Under the pieces are notes generated by a model, which saw only the letters and a program-made list of their open reading frames with translations, was not told the origin of the DNA and did no database searches. 64,000 nucleotides of DNA from Eumeta japonica (Eukaryota; Arthropoda; Insecta; Lepidoptera; Psychidae), in NCBI GenBank assembly GCA_005406025.1, contig BGZK01000154.1:496001-560000 (forward strand), written 5' to 3'. The position numbers and the translations under genes were made by a program. This document shows, one piece after another, positions 48,401-59,200 of this stretch (position 1 is its first letter; the number at the start of each line of letters is the position of its first letter).

Positions 48401-48815
48401 CGGTATTATTTCCTGTTTTTTTTTTCTCAAGAATATGATAGCCCTTCTTCTCTTATTTTTTTGAAAATAGAGTGTCATGAGTTATCCATGACACTAGTTT
48501 AGATCGCTATTCATCATATTATTGAAGTTCATTTTTAAACAAGCCTTTTATTACAAATTGTATACATTTAAATTTTAAAAATAAAATTATCCTCGGGTGT
48601 GTTAGTTGATTTTGTGTAATTTAACTTATTAGTTAAGATGTAATTTTATTTTGTTTAAGGCATTGTCGTCACATGACAGCATTTCAAAAGTTGCCGACAT
48701 AGGTGTTTGCCGCGCGACCGTCCCTGGGGCTAAACCACGCCGAATCGGGCCTGAGTTCGCTAAAAAGTTGCACATGCTATTCACAGCAGACGATGCAAAC
48801 TTGCTGATTGATTAA
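36404..48815 (+). CDS. EME1: EME1, MUS81 partner endonuclease subunit (10 exons)
   Basis: Non-catalytic partner of MUS81, forming a nuclear structure-specific endonuclease that cleaves 3' flaps, stalled forks and recombination junctions. Coding exons: 36404-36464, 37139-37342, 40719-40870, 42330-42503, 42715-42887, 43068-43135, 45182-45290, 46180-46262, 46581-46693, 48660-48815. All junctions are GT-AG with matching phases and join to 430 codons; human EME1 is longer. Residues 1-130 are acidic then Lys-rich and look disordered, with a SUMO-interaction-like IQIDLTED at 35-42. YKPGECMKYIYVEI (near 131-145) starts the ERCC4-like nuclease fold. AIAEAPYK, then GRGLGSLWQQ, follow the order of human EME1. 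The C-terminal helix-hairpin-helix region has SLETARALTAQFPSPLALYK and PRRIGPEFAKKLHMLF, close to the human RRIGPELSRRIY signature. The exon 9 acceptor is 'aaggcag' at 46574-46580, the only nearby one that keeps phase. Introns 2 and 6 carry transposons. Confidence 0.9.
38315..40391 (-). mobile_element. hAT element with exact 8-bp target duplications, in EME1 intron 2
   Basis: The ends are CAGTGGCGAGG on the left and, complemented, TAGGGGCGACG on the right. CTAAGTAG flanks both sides exactly (38307-38314 and 40392-40399). Subterminal 'gggaagccga' occurs inside both ends, in the same relation to each end. The element is 2077 bp and antisense to EME1. Its 5' side (relative to its own gene) contains a GC-rich non-coding block at about 40018-40090, and the N-terminal half of a usual transposase is missing, so this is an internally shortened, inactive copy. 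The perfect duplication indicates a fairly recent insertion relative to the other repeats. Confidence 0.88.
38606..39810 (-). pseudogene. hAT transposase relic (ZMYM1/TTF-type)
   Basis: The C-terminal dimerisation domain is clear: LPITIAAAERSFSALKRIHT then YLRNSQTEQRLSDLALLSIE (38606-38914). Upstream comes PGVAETRWQYHSRI in a 168-codon frame (39073-39579), and before that, in another frame, CPMAVFIPCYAHILNLVL (about 39690-39790), the conserved HxLNL-type region of hAT transposases. The three parts are separated by stops and frameshifts, and the zinc finger and much of the DUF4371-like region are absent. It cannot make an active enzyme. Confidence 0.85.
40871..42329 (+). other. EME1 intron 3
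   Basis: AT-rich intron. The 69-codon frame at 41761-41970 has a protein-like look but no family I recognise and no splice sites that keep EME1 phase; a decayed insertion is possible. Confidence 0.5.
43385..43860 (-). pseudogene. Mariner transposase relic in EME1 intron 6
   Basis: The complement encodes pieces of a mariner (DD34D) transposase: FKCFQSGNFDVKDEPRS, then ELDIDHETVLND followed by KKAGYIEKLNTWGPTQ, then a decayed LITDDEN with a stop where the catalytic-D region WITYD would be. About the N-terminal half is left, with several stops. It is the same family as the copy at 49540-50350, sharing 'cttggggtcccacac' and neighbouring text. Confidence 0.75.
43915..44130. other. GC-rich insert in EME1 intron 6
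   Basis: About 200 bases of markedly higher G+C ('gggccagggagtcgaggcaaacccacccgcc') directly after the mariner relic. No ORF or RNA recognised; perhaps part of another old element. Confidence 0.3.
44578..45150 (-). repeat. Composite dispersed repeat with antisense GATTCCG array in EME1 intron 6
   Basis: It starts 'cctactaatattataaatgtgaaa', a very common lepidopteran repeat end. It includes 'gcgcgagttcactcgcggg', continues with an antisense array ('gaatcgggatgttgattgagacc', 'gagcgggactgggatcggaattgag') and closes with 'catgtccacgcgaccagagtcgcgagtgaaagctag', the complement of the CCGC head. This copy shows how head and array sit inside one larger element. It ends about 30 bp before EME1 exon 7. 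Confidence 0.5.
46694..48659 (+). other. EME1 intron 9
   Basis: The last and one of the largest introns. It contains no recognised element; the 88-codon frame at 47705-47971 is not supported as a gene. Confidence 0.5.
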
Positions 48816-48840
48816 CGTGTAATTTTTGTGGTATATGTAT

Positions 48841-48846
48841 AATAAA
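48841..48846 (+). terminator. EME1 polyadenylation signal
   Basis: AATAAA 26 bases after the EME1 stop codon (48813-48815), a very short 3' UTR. Another AATAAA-like site follows at about 49078. Confidence 0.6.
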
Positions 48847-49539
48847 TATTTTTGACTATCTATAAAATGATAAAAGTAACGCTTGTATTATTTAATTTTT
48901 TTCCATTCTGTACCTGCCAATGTCCAAATGTGACATTTTCTTAAAATCGTCCTGTCAATGTTAATATAGCCTTTTTTAAAATGTACACTCTTGTTATATT
49001 AAAAAGTTATGTATTTATATATTATTCAGTTTGGTGCATGTGTAATTAAGCAATGTATAAACAATATAGATACGAAAAATAAAAATGTAATATACAATAG
49101 CCTTTATAACAATTTTAGTTTTTAATTTCAAATTAATGACCATTTTTTTTTAAATACTTGTAGATATAAAGTTGTTCTGTGCATGAAACAATGATAGCAA
49201 AGCATTGGGGGTGAAGGAAGTAATGAGTTATAAACAGTGGTTCCTATATGAGGTCAGGGGGAAAAGTTTTTTCATATTTTATAAGTGAAAAGTTGCAGTA
49301 TATTCTTTAATTGTGCTGTTTGTATCTCGTTAGTTTTGATATCATTAAATAATGACATTTAAAACAAAGAAAAATATGAATTAAAAACGGTGTCCCGCTA
49401 TTTATCTATTGTTTTTCTGTCCACCAAATGAGTGAATGTAATATAAAAATTTGATACATTTTCACATTCATGAACGTAATGCAGTGTCTGTAAGAGTAGC
49501 ATAAAATTGGTTCAAGGATTTTCAGTTCAATAACTTTGA

Positions 49540-50365
49540 TGTCTAAAATGAACCTCGCTCTAATTGACCTAATATGGATAACGTCAATGCTATTTTGGAA
49601 TAAGTAGAGCAAGATCGGCGTATTAATTTTTATTATATAGCTGAAGAGCTGGGGATTGACCACAAAACAGATTTGATCCATTTGAAAAAAGCTGGATACA
49701 TAGAAATCTCGATACTTGGGGTCCCACACATAGTCCTTTGCAATTCTTTATTGAAAGGTAATGAAACCAAACCGTTTTTGAAAAGATTGATCACTGGTGA
49801 TGAAAACTGGATTACCTATGACAAGAATGTGTGAAAAAGATCATGTACAAAAGACAAGCAGGCTCCACAGAGTATAGCGGAACCCAATTTACTAGCTATA
49901 AGTTGATCCTATGTGTATGGTGGGATTGGAAGGACATTATTGACTATGAACTTTTACCACCAGGCAAAATCATCAATTCGAATCTACTGTCAACAGCTGA
50001 TGAGACTCGAGCAGAAGTAGAGAAAAAACAGAATTGATCAACAGAAACGGTGTGATTTTTCATTATGATAATGCTAGACCATTCAGCCTTTAGCCACTCA
50101 GCAATATTGAGAGAGTTTGGTTGGGAAGTGTAAATGTAGCTCTAAATGCTAAATGTAGCCCTGAACTTGCACCTTCAAATTTTCACCTGTTTCGGTCTCT
50201 TCAGAATTCTTTATGTAATGTTAGGTTAGTTTTAGTAAGATAAGACTATTAAAACTACTTGTCGCAGTTTTTTGATCAGAAGTCTCAATATTTTTACAGC
50301 AATGGGATTATGTTGCTACCTACAAAATGGCAACAGGTTGTTGAACAAAGTGGCATATATAGATT
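49540..50365 (+). pseudogene. Mariner transposase relic
   Basis: Pieces in order: MNLALIDLIW-type N-terminal text, YIAEELGIDHKTDLIHLKKA, then LITGDENWITYDKNV with a stop directly after, then QFTSYKLILCVWWDWKD and LPPGKIINSNLLSTADETRA, then RNGVIFHYDNARPF and CSPELAPSNFHLFRSL near 50165-50210. These are the mariner landmarks (TGDExW catalytic region, VWWD, HxDNAxPH, SPDLAPxD(Y/F)xLF). Stops, frameshifts and an Asp-to-Asn change in the final motif make it inactive. Confidence 0.85.
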
Positions 50366-50491
50366 ATACTTAAATGTAAATAGAATATGATGAAAAACCA
50401 TCTTGAATTTGTATATAAAATATGAAAAATCATTTTCCTCAACCTTATATACAATAAAATTTTCTAATAAAATATGTCACGATATTCATTA

Positions 50492-51986
50492 CACCGGCAC
50501 ACAAAAAAAAAAAATTGTCTGTACACCGAGCGCCACCTATCTACGGGCATGTTTTCGACCCGCTGAACACGAATTTCAAGTCGGTTTAGGCCGTCCAGCC
50601 CTCAGTTTCGAGTAAATTGCAAAACCCCAAAAATCGCGAAAATTCGATGTTTTAGTAAAAAAATTTGAGGATCTAAGAAAAGCATGATTTTTATGTATTT
50701 CGATCTGTGAAATACTAATTTTGATTGTGCTTCAATTATAAGCTATTTTAAATCGAAAAATTGGAAAAATCGCAAAAATTGGAATTATCTCGGTAAAAAA
50801 ATTTGTGGACGCGGATTGACGAAAATTTCATTCCATTGCATGATCGTTGTACTTTCAACCAGGGCACCTCCTCGGGGTGACGGTGGGCAACAGAACCATC
50901 TGGCAGAGTCCCTGGGTTAACAGCGTGTGCCGTCATGGCAGGTACAAGTGATAAGTACTTTACGATGCAGGGATCCGGAAACCCAGTATCGGCGTCTGGT
51001 CAGGGTGAGAAAGCAGGCCCGCAGGCGTCGTCATCCAGCGACTGCAGCTCTTCAGTAGTGGGAAACTTGGCTACTGGAGAGTGTACTATTACAAGAAGCA
51101 ATTCCCATCTGTGCAATAAGAATCCTGATCTATTCTGTTACATTTGTGGGAGTTTGAGCCGACAAAACCGTAGAATTTTTACAGATAGATTAAAACAAAG
51201 TTATGAAGAATGCTTTCCATTCAGATTACAAATTTGGATTCAGTTTGGGTCCCACACTTCGTTTGTGGTCGATGTCATATCATGTTGATACGATGGGAAA
51301 AAAATAAGACAAAAGAAAACTTAAAATTTACGATTCCCATGATTTGGACTTCACCAACAAATTCGCACAACTGTTACTTCTGTATGACTGACATTGCCGG
51401 TTTTACTTCTTCAAATAGAAGTAAAATAAAATACGCCAATGTTTCATCAGCTGTTAAGCCACAGAAAACAGTTATTGATGATGAAACCGAAGCTTTCCGG
51501 ATCCCTGCATCGTAAAGTACTTATCACTTGTACTCGCCATGACGGCAACACACGCCCCAACCCAGGGACTCTGCCAGATGGTTCTGTTGCCCACCGTCAC
51601 CCTGAGGAGGTCCTTTGCAAGTACAAGCGATCATGCAATGAAATGAAATTTCGTCAATCCGCGTCCACAAATTTTTTATACCGAGATAATTCCAATTTTT
51701 GCGATTTTGCAATTTTAAGGATTTTCCAATTTTTTCGATTTAAAATAGCTTATAATTGAAGCACAATCAAAATTAGTATTTCACAGATCGAAATACATAA
51801 AATCATGCTCTTCTTAGATCCTCAAATTTTTTCTTACTAAAACATCGAATTTTCGCGATTTTTGGGGTTTTGCAATTTACTAGAAACTGAGGGCTGGACG
51901 GCCTAAACCGACTTGAAATTCGTGTTTAGCGGGTCGAAAACATGCCCGTAGATAGTGGCGCTCGGTGACACTTTTGTGTGCCGGTG
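50492..51986 (+). mobile_element. 1.5-kb element with about 490-bp terminal inverted repeats and a CxxC ORF
   Basis: Both ends begin CACCGGCACACAAAA when read inward. The left arm is 50492-50981 and the right arm 51494-51986, with few mismatches over about 490 bp. TTA stands immediately outside both ends (50489-50491 and 51987-51989), consistent with a 3-bp target duplication. The roughly 510-bp middle carries one ORF (see 50935-51515). CAC...GTG termini with 3-bp duplications recall CACTA/CMC elements, and TTA recalls PIF/Harbinger, but no transposase is present and the termini are not typical of either, so the superfamily is left open. The similarity of the arms suggests a recent origin or gene conversion between arms. 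Confidence 0.8.
50935..51515 (+). pseudogene. Three-CxxC uncharacterised protein ORF inside the long-TIR element, frameshifted
   Basis: Two overlapping frames (50935-51288 and 51210-51515) form one broken protein; the frame changes near 51230. Frame one has MAGTSDKYFTMQGSG, a Ser-rich linker, then DLFCYICGSLSRQNRR and a Leu/Lys helix. Frame two has SVWVPHFVCGRCH, FTIPMIWTSPTNSHNCYFC and KIKYANVSSAVKP. I recognise the order FCYICG ... WxPHxxCxxC ... IPMxWxxPxxHxxxCYFC ... YPNxxSAxRP as a conserved but unnamed protein type predicted many times in arthropod and cnidarian genomes. The three Cys pairs suggest zinc binding. The start lies in the left inverted repeat and the stop in the right one. 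Function unknown. Confidence 0.7.
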
Positions 51987-52224
51987 TTATCATTATGAGA
52001 TATAATTGTAAGTGATTTCAACATGTGCCTATGTGTGATTCAGCTATTTCCACATTTAGTAACAACACTAACCATTGACTTTTTAGAACTAAGAAATTTA
52101 TTTATTTTTATAAGTAGTTATTATTTTCATTGGTATTTACAATTATAAAACTATTATGTCTTTTTTTCAAGGTTTTGGTAATACATCACTTAACATTTTT
52201 TTTTGTAGTAGATCAAGGGAAAAT

Positions 52225-52500
52225 TAGCATAAGAGCCACAAAAAAGTAGGTGATCACTGCCGGCCGTGGACATCCACAACCCCAAAGTCACCAGTGCGTT
52301 GTTGGCCTCTTGGTTAGAAATAGGATATGTTTGGGGCATCGGCACCGGAATTCTCACTCACTAGACGTAAGGCAATAGCGGAAGCTGGTACTTCATGCTT
52401 GTATTCTGTGACATTGTGGTTCTGCCGGTCTTGCCTGTCCTTGTGCGTACTGTAGTCATGTTGACCATAGCATGGCTCTACCACAAAAAAGTTAATAAAG
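52225..52500 (+). repeat. Common lepidopteran 'gcaaacgagca' repeat, copy 2
   Basis: 'ataagagccac', 'gtgatcactgccggccgtggacatccacaacccc' and 'gtgcgttgttggcctcttgg' match the layout of 22765-23105 in the same orientation. Diverged and without an ORF. Confidence 0.6.
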
Positions 52501-52589
52501 GAACAACGGTAATTGGCTTCAGAATTGGCATTTGCTTTTGTTAATTTAGTTTAAGATATGCTATAGAGGTCCCAAATAAATAAATCAAT

Positions 52590-53345
52590 TTTCTTCTGAG
52601 TGTTAACATCGTTTCGACGACCTTTTCATATGGAGCCACTGCTTCTTCGGCGTCTGTAAACAATTTTCCATGAAGTTTTTTTTTTTAGAAAATAAAAATC
52701 GCATGATACTAGAGTTGAGGCTGTAAGGCGGTTGAGCCAGTATTTACATACCTAACGTCTTTAAATTGTTAGTTGTTTGTCTAGCGGTATGTGGTGAAGC
52801 ATTGTCTTGATGAAGGAGAATCCTACTGCGAATTCGGGAAAAACGATCGTTTTCCCGAACTTCCAAAACGAGAGGCAAACAATTGTAAGTATACCAGTCA
52901 GGAGTGACTTTTTTTTAATTTTTTTAAAACAATTGCATTATGATCCGTCATTCGGAACAAAGAGGCCACCATATTTTTCCGACACTTCAGCCTCGTTTCG
53001 CTTTTAATAGGCAACTCTTCAAAAGGAATTACCCACTGAGAAGACTGTTTTGGTTTCGGATCGTAACAGCAAGTCCAGCTTTCGTCATCTGTAACTATAT
53101 CATATACAGCATTCGAAGAATTTTTTAACTTTGCTTATAACAATGCCTAAGCTTGTCCGAATCTGCTGATAGGTCACTCTTTTGTCAGTCTCTATCATAT
53201 CAAATTTGGCAGAATTAAATTTTTTAAATACAATTAACTATTTTTGATATTTTTTTTAGTTTCTAAGTGGCGAATTCTTAAAATTCCAAGTGGCGGTACC
53301 TGAAAGCAGCAGATTGATTTTTTTTGACTTTATAAGAAAATTTGC
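52590..53345 (-). pseudogene. Second mariner transposase relic, antisense
   Basis: The complement reads DDESWTCCYDPKPKQSSQW (about 53040-53100), ETRLKCRKNMVASLF and later LHGKLFTDAEEAVAPYEKVV (about 52620-52680). These are the DExW catalytic region, the KxM(V/I) strand and the C-terminal helix of mariner transposases of a different subgroup from 49540-50365. Stops and frameshifts throughout. Confidence 0.75.
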
Positions 53346-53639
53346 ACTAAATGCTCCATAATAGAAACCGACAATAATGGCAGCCGTCGGGTCACAAAAA
53401 TTAATACATCGTCGGACAGGCCTAGCAACATTTTTGTCACGATGGCCTCACTACGTCTTCGATCTCGTACTTTCTGTTATGCATAGCTTTAACAGACTTG
53501 TTATAAAGACACTCAATTCTAAGCGTGTTGATATTTAGTTATGCAGTGTCTCCTACTAACCTTACTATTCAGTAAATTACTATCGTCTGGAGGTTTCTTT
53601 CACACTGGAAAACAGCGCATATAGGCTCCTTCTACAAAT

Positions 53640-54540
53640 CTGGTGACAAACGCAAATGCGAAATTATCGCCCAATTAGTTTATTGTCATGAAGTTGAATA
53701 TAAAAGTTTTCTTTGCATTGAATTCACTATATGCGGACAAGTTAACACTATACACATGGATTTCTTTAAAGCGTTCGACAAAGATAATCGTTCAATTTTG
53801 TGCAATAAACTGTTACTTTATGGTATTCAAGGTAGTTTATACATATAGACTTGTTTTTATCTTAACCTTAGGAGCCAATTCGTTGTTATTAAGGGTTATA
53901 CTACAGCGCCAACACTTGTAATTTCTAGAGTTTCTCAAGGCTCACACCCGGGTCCCCTACTCATTATTATATTCATTAATGACCTAATTAAAACATGTCA
54001 TATCTATGTCTCTCCTATACGCTGGCGATCTTAGGAAATTCGTTCCTATTAAGAAGGAAATTATGATTGTGCTGCACTAGAAAAAGATTTGAACCTATTA
54101 TACACGTGGTGCTCAACAAATAAAACGATCTTAATTACAACAAGGGCTTTATAATTTCTTTTACTCAAAAAATCAACAAAAGAACTTATGAACATAATCT
54201 TTCAGATTGTATATTACAATGTTAATCTGTAGTTAAATTATCTTGATATCATCTTTAATGATAAGCTTACGTTACAGACACATTATGATTACATTGTTAA
54301 AAATGCTAATAAACTGCTCGGATTCGTCGCTAAAATTTTTTCCAAAATTTTGAATATTCAGAACAATGTTCATTGCAAACCTACAAAAATAATATATATA
54401 TATATATAATAATAACATTCTTTTAAATCCTACAACCAGAATGATTCGTATGTATAACGACCTAATCGCCGGCGCTGACGCGGGTTTTGATGCCGATGTG
54501 TTCAATTGCAGACCTGCTTTCAAATCCAGTGTACATGCTT
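53640..54540 (+). pseudogene. LINE reverse transcriptase relic
   Basis: In order: KSGDKRKCENYRPI (start of the RT domain), DFFKAFDK (the first catalytic Asp region), NKLLLYGIQG, then VSQGSHPGPLLIIIFINDL (the conserved PQGSxLGPLLF block), a decayed site where YADD would be, LEKDLNLLYTWCSTNK, and far downstream LLGFVAKI and TRMIRMYNDLIAGADAGFD near the C-terminus. The frames change repeatedly. The pattern is that of Jockey/CR1-like non-LTR elements; the clade is not certain. An interrupted (TA)n lies at about 54391-54409. Confidence 0.8.
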
Positions 54541-54571
54541 CTTTTCATTACTTATATTTTATAATTTTTTT

Positions 54572-55461
54572 CAAGGGTTCCGTAGCTAAATTTGCAAAAA
54601 CGGATGCCCTATAGTTTCGTCATGTTCGTCCGTCCGTATATCACAAGCATTAGATTAAAAACTACGAGATGTTTATTGATGAAATTTAGAGTATAGGTGT
54701 CTTGTTTATGCAGCTACTGAGTTTGGTAATTAAGAGAAGTAAATATTTCTAGGGGGGCACTTCATACAAGTGACAAGCTGAAAAAAGTTTATTTCAACAT
54801 CGTGTGGCACATATTTCGACAGTTCTTTGAAAAACTTTTAAATAAGGTTTCTATGCAATTTTTTGATCGAGTAAATCCTTTTGGAAATAAATGCTCCGAA
54901 ATTACCATAAATTGTTACCCCCTTTATTTTTTAATGTTTGTCAAAAAAAAAACATGAAAAAAATTATAAAAGTAACGCTTAATAACTACTTTCAAGAAAA
55001 TTATTATCAACAAACGGATATCCTATTTTTGAGTCATTGCTGAAAAATTTCACTATTCAAACAAAAGAACGCAAGTGCCATGAAGATATGATTTTTTGCT
55101 AGTGCTTTTTTTCACATTGTATTTTTACATTTGGAGACTGTACTAAGTATTTTAATTGTGTCTTATCACACTTAAAATTTAATACGTCATTATGTATTCA
55201 GATAAATAAATAGAAATAGCAATGGATTACAATTAACTCATAAAATAGTAATAAAGCATGCTTAATATTAACTTGTATAAGAGTGCATTATATAATTCCT
55301 TATCAAAATCTATTGTTTATCCCTTCAAACCGAAAAAAGAATATTAGTGTACGTTTATCTAATTATACAAAATGAAAATAAAATTTCGTCTTTAGTGCAT
55401 AACTTTATAGCAACGGCTACGAAACCACACACGGAGCGTGATCCGACATGCTCTTGGCTGG
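54572..55461 (-). repeat. 0.7-0.9 kb dispersed repeat, copy in minus orientation
   Basis: It begins 'agggttccgtagctaaatttgcaaaaacgga' with 'cgtccgtccgtatatcac' and ends 'ggagcgtgatccgacatgctcttggctgg', the complement of the start of the 19580 copy. It shares 'aaatatttctaggggggcac' and 'tttattgatgaaattta' with 62863-63590. It follows directly on the LINE relic. Confidence 0.7.
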
Positions 55462-56201
55462 TTTTTTTTTATTTAGTTTGTTTATTCATACATTAATTCT
55501 AAGCATGCTATGTACGCATTTTTACATATTTAAGGATTATGGTTTAAATGAGACTGAATAGGCGTGTATCATATCTTTGGATACAATTTTACAATGTTTA
55601 TAATCTGGTTTTGTGTACATTGAGATAAATCAATAAAGTCAATCGATTTCTGTAATTTCTAGAGTGGTCAATAAAGGTTCAACGCTGATCTGCGGTGGAA
55701 CATGAACTTTTGCGTAAGTTTTTATTATAACTTTAAACACTTAGCAAGCAATATCTGAAGTATAAATAAGGCTTAGCTGTAGCATGTCTACCTTGACTCG
55801 ATTTTCTATGCTCATCGCTGCCCCATCTATACGTTGCTTGTAATTGACATGGTAATTAGAGTTCATGAATTCGATTTTTCATGTAAAACAAATTTAGTAT
55901 ACAATTACTTGAAATTATAAATATTACATGATGTAGACAGAAGAAAAATAACTAATCAAATTATTGCGTATTAGCAATTGATTTGGAATGTAAAGAACAT
56001 TATGAGTTCTCTGTGAGTATACTGTCTGTGCTAACAACGTCTTGTCTGCAACTGTCAGAAATGTCATTGCATTGATAACGTCAATGTCAAATATCAATTT
56101 CTTCATGTTTTATTCAATTTTGCGGCCGGTTTTAGTTGTTTTTGACTTAGTACGTATGACTATATATTAACTGTATTACTTAATACATTTTTGTTTTAAT
56201 A
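55462..56201 (+). promoter_or_regulatory. Upstream region of RMND1
   Basis: AT-rich DNA without an exon. The 'gcggccggtttt' spot at about 56122 and the following 70 bases are the nearest candidates for promoter and 5' UTR, but no core promoter element could be placed with confidence. Confidence 0.3.
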
Positions 56202-59200
56202 ATGTCGAGGTTTTTAGCAAAAGTTGGTGTAATCACTTTAAGAAATTCTACATATCAGACACCTATCGTGAATTGTGCGATTAGAACTTTTGGACCGCAA
56301 ACTGTGTGCCTTTTTTCTAAAAACTCTAATTTAACTCGCAATTTTTCGTACGATAATTCCCTAAAAGAGTGTATAACGCCTACAGTTGCTTTGGAAAACT
56401 CGTCGATTCCAAAAAAGAAAATAATACACAAAAAAGTTTCAATCGAAGATTTACCTAAGAAAGAGGGCCACTTCCTTACTATCGCATACGCAACAGCTAA
56501 CCATTATGATTTAAAAGCTCTAAAAGAAGGCCTTATTCAGGAAAAACTATATGAGCCCGAAAGGTAGTTTATTTTGTGTAATTAAAAACTTTTATACTAA
56601 TTTAATAATCATTTTAAAAACTTCTAAATTTTTTTTAGGTTGAAAAGTAATGAACTCGGTGATGTAGTAGTTGCTAATGCAATGTACAATGTCGGTCTAG
56701 AGCCAAGAGAAATATTCTTCTTTCAGGAAGGAGCTGTTGTATTTTGGAATTGTTCTGACCTGGAGGCCAGTAATGTATTGGATTTTGTTAAAAGGTTGTT
56801 TTTAAAACAGTAATTAAAATATTTAAATTTCTTATTTGTATACATGTCATATTTTCACTTATAATTTATTCATAATTAATTTTGTTCATATAACATTGAG
56901 GCTCTATAAATATAAATGTTTGTCTCTTCTGTAAGGCTATGTTGCATAAGTGTTTTTTTTATCAGTTTTATTTTGAATGTTTACCTGTAGTTGTGTGAAT
57001 GATACAATTTCAAAGATTTCAAGATTTCAAACTCAATAAATAAATAAGTAATTATTTATTTATAGAGTTTGAAATCTTACATAATATTTAGTATCTATAT
57101 TTGGATGATGCAATGCCTCTGTTCATTGTTTATATGTTATCAGCCTGATAACGTCAGGGGTGCTTTGTATGCGTTTCTGCAATTTGCAATTAACAATGAA
57201 TAGATTAATTGCATCTACTAAGTATAATCAAAAGATTGTGTATTGCTTTGGCATTAATATGTATTTAATGATCACTTTTATGCATTTTCAGATTTGAAAA
57301 AGATAGTTATCCGAGAGATGTTGTTGAAAAAGAAAGAGAACTGATGACATATATTTATCAGCCAAATGCGTGAGTATTAATTGTAATTGATAGCTAAGTT
57401 TTTTGTAAATAAATATTGGTGTAGACATTGTTGAAGTTTTTGTTTCTGCCTTGAATTGTAGTAGAGATGTAGTTAGTATTCTTTGATCTATCTATGTTTG
57501 AAACTGTTTTCAAGTTTAACTGAAAATAATTTTAATAAAAATAGTATAATTTTTTTTGTACATTTAATTACTAATTATGCACAACATACCAATAACAGTT
57601 CATTATCATCTTTGAAACTGATTTACAGTAAATCACACCAAAAATCTATGAGGAAGACATAGTAAATTCAATAACTGCTAACACAAAATTATATGGCTTC
57701 TTAAATAATTGTAGCAAAACATAATTTACCAAATTATGTCATACATTGTTTTCACTGTGTTTATGCTTCACAATGCTCTTTGTGTTACTCGCCATTACAG
57801 ATTTCATAGGAGAAATAGGTATAAATCATATAGATGGTTATTTGGAACAGTATGTACAAAACGCAGTCATAGTTTTTTGTTTGTACTCTTTTTTCGAGTC
57901 CTTAACAAGGAACCTGTATAGTTTCGCTATGTCCGTCTGTCTGTCTGTCTTTCCCCCACACTTGACTAGGTTTTATTTTATTCGGTATTATTTCAGTCAA
58001 TATTTATAAATATTGACAATAGTAATAACATCCTTCATTGACCTTTCTCAATCTTTACCTTGAATTCTTGTTGCCCAATTACAATGTCTGTCTTTACTTA
58101 TTAAGCTTTATGTATTATTATCCTTTGTAATAGTAACACATTAGAATGCTGTTTACATGAACATAGGTCAACTAACAACCCCTTAATCAACTGCTAGTCC
58201 TAATACTTATTCATACATACTTGCTAACTGTTATGAGCAGCTAGGTTTGTTTCGATAAATCAAAACTAAGGACTTTTTTAAGCATTAATTCTAAATATAT
58301 AATGCACATGTATATGCATTATATACATATGCATAACGAGTATTTTGTTTACTAGTCTATGTAACTTTGATTATTACTTGCCATTGTAATAAATGAGATT
58401 CACAATATTTATCATAAATATGGTTTTCATTTGTAACAGTATATATTTTGATTATGCAATTAAACCAGTTTTCCAAACACATATATCTCAATCACTTCAG
58501 ATAATTGATGATCTACTGTAAATACCTTCACAAAAATGATTCTCAACGATTATGAATTTCAAAAAGAGCGTACCATAATAGGTCACAAAGTATCACTATC
58601 AAATTTATATCAACTATTCTGTAAGTAGAACAGGAATCTATATGTCAGGATAGGATTGGGAACTGAGGTTGGAGCCAAATTAAGATTGATATAGAGATGG
58701 GGCTGAAATTATATTAGAAAAAAGCACCAGGACTGGGAATGACAATCAAACCTAAACGGGAATGGAAAATCAAACCAAAATTAGGAAAGCCAAGAATCAA
58801 ATTGGGATTGAGGTTTCGATTCAGAGCATAATCAAGATGTAATTGAAGCAAATGACCATGGAATATATTTTACTATATACACATGGGAAATAGTGAAAGC
58901 GAAATATAGTTTTAAAATGTATTTGGCAAATGCATGAAAAAATTTTCAGATATAACAGCGTTGTTACTAGTGCTATTATATCTGAAAAGAAAAAATATTT
59001 TAATTATTAGTATAATTTATTTCTATCAAAAGGTATTTTATATATTGTTCCAACTAAAATATTGTATACACAATAAAACTTACATAATTTCACTTGCAGT
59101 TTCCCATTTACAATATAAAAGATAAAGCATATAAAGAAAACTTTCCATAGAATGGATAAGTGCCTCAAGTCTCATAGAGTGAGTTCCCATCTATTCATAT

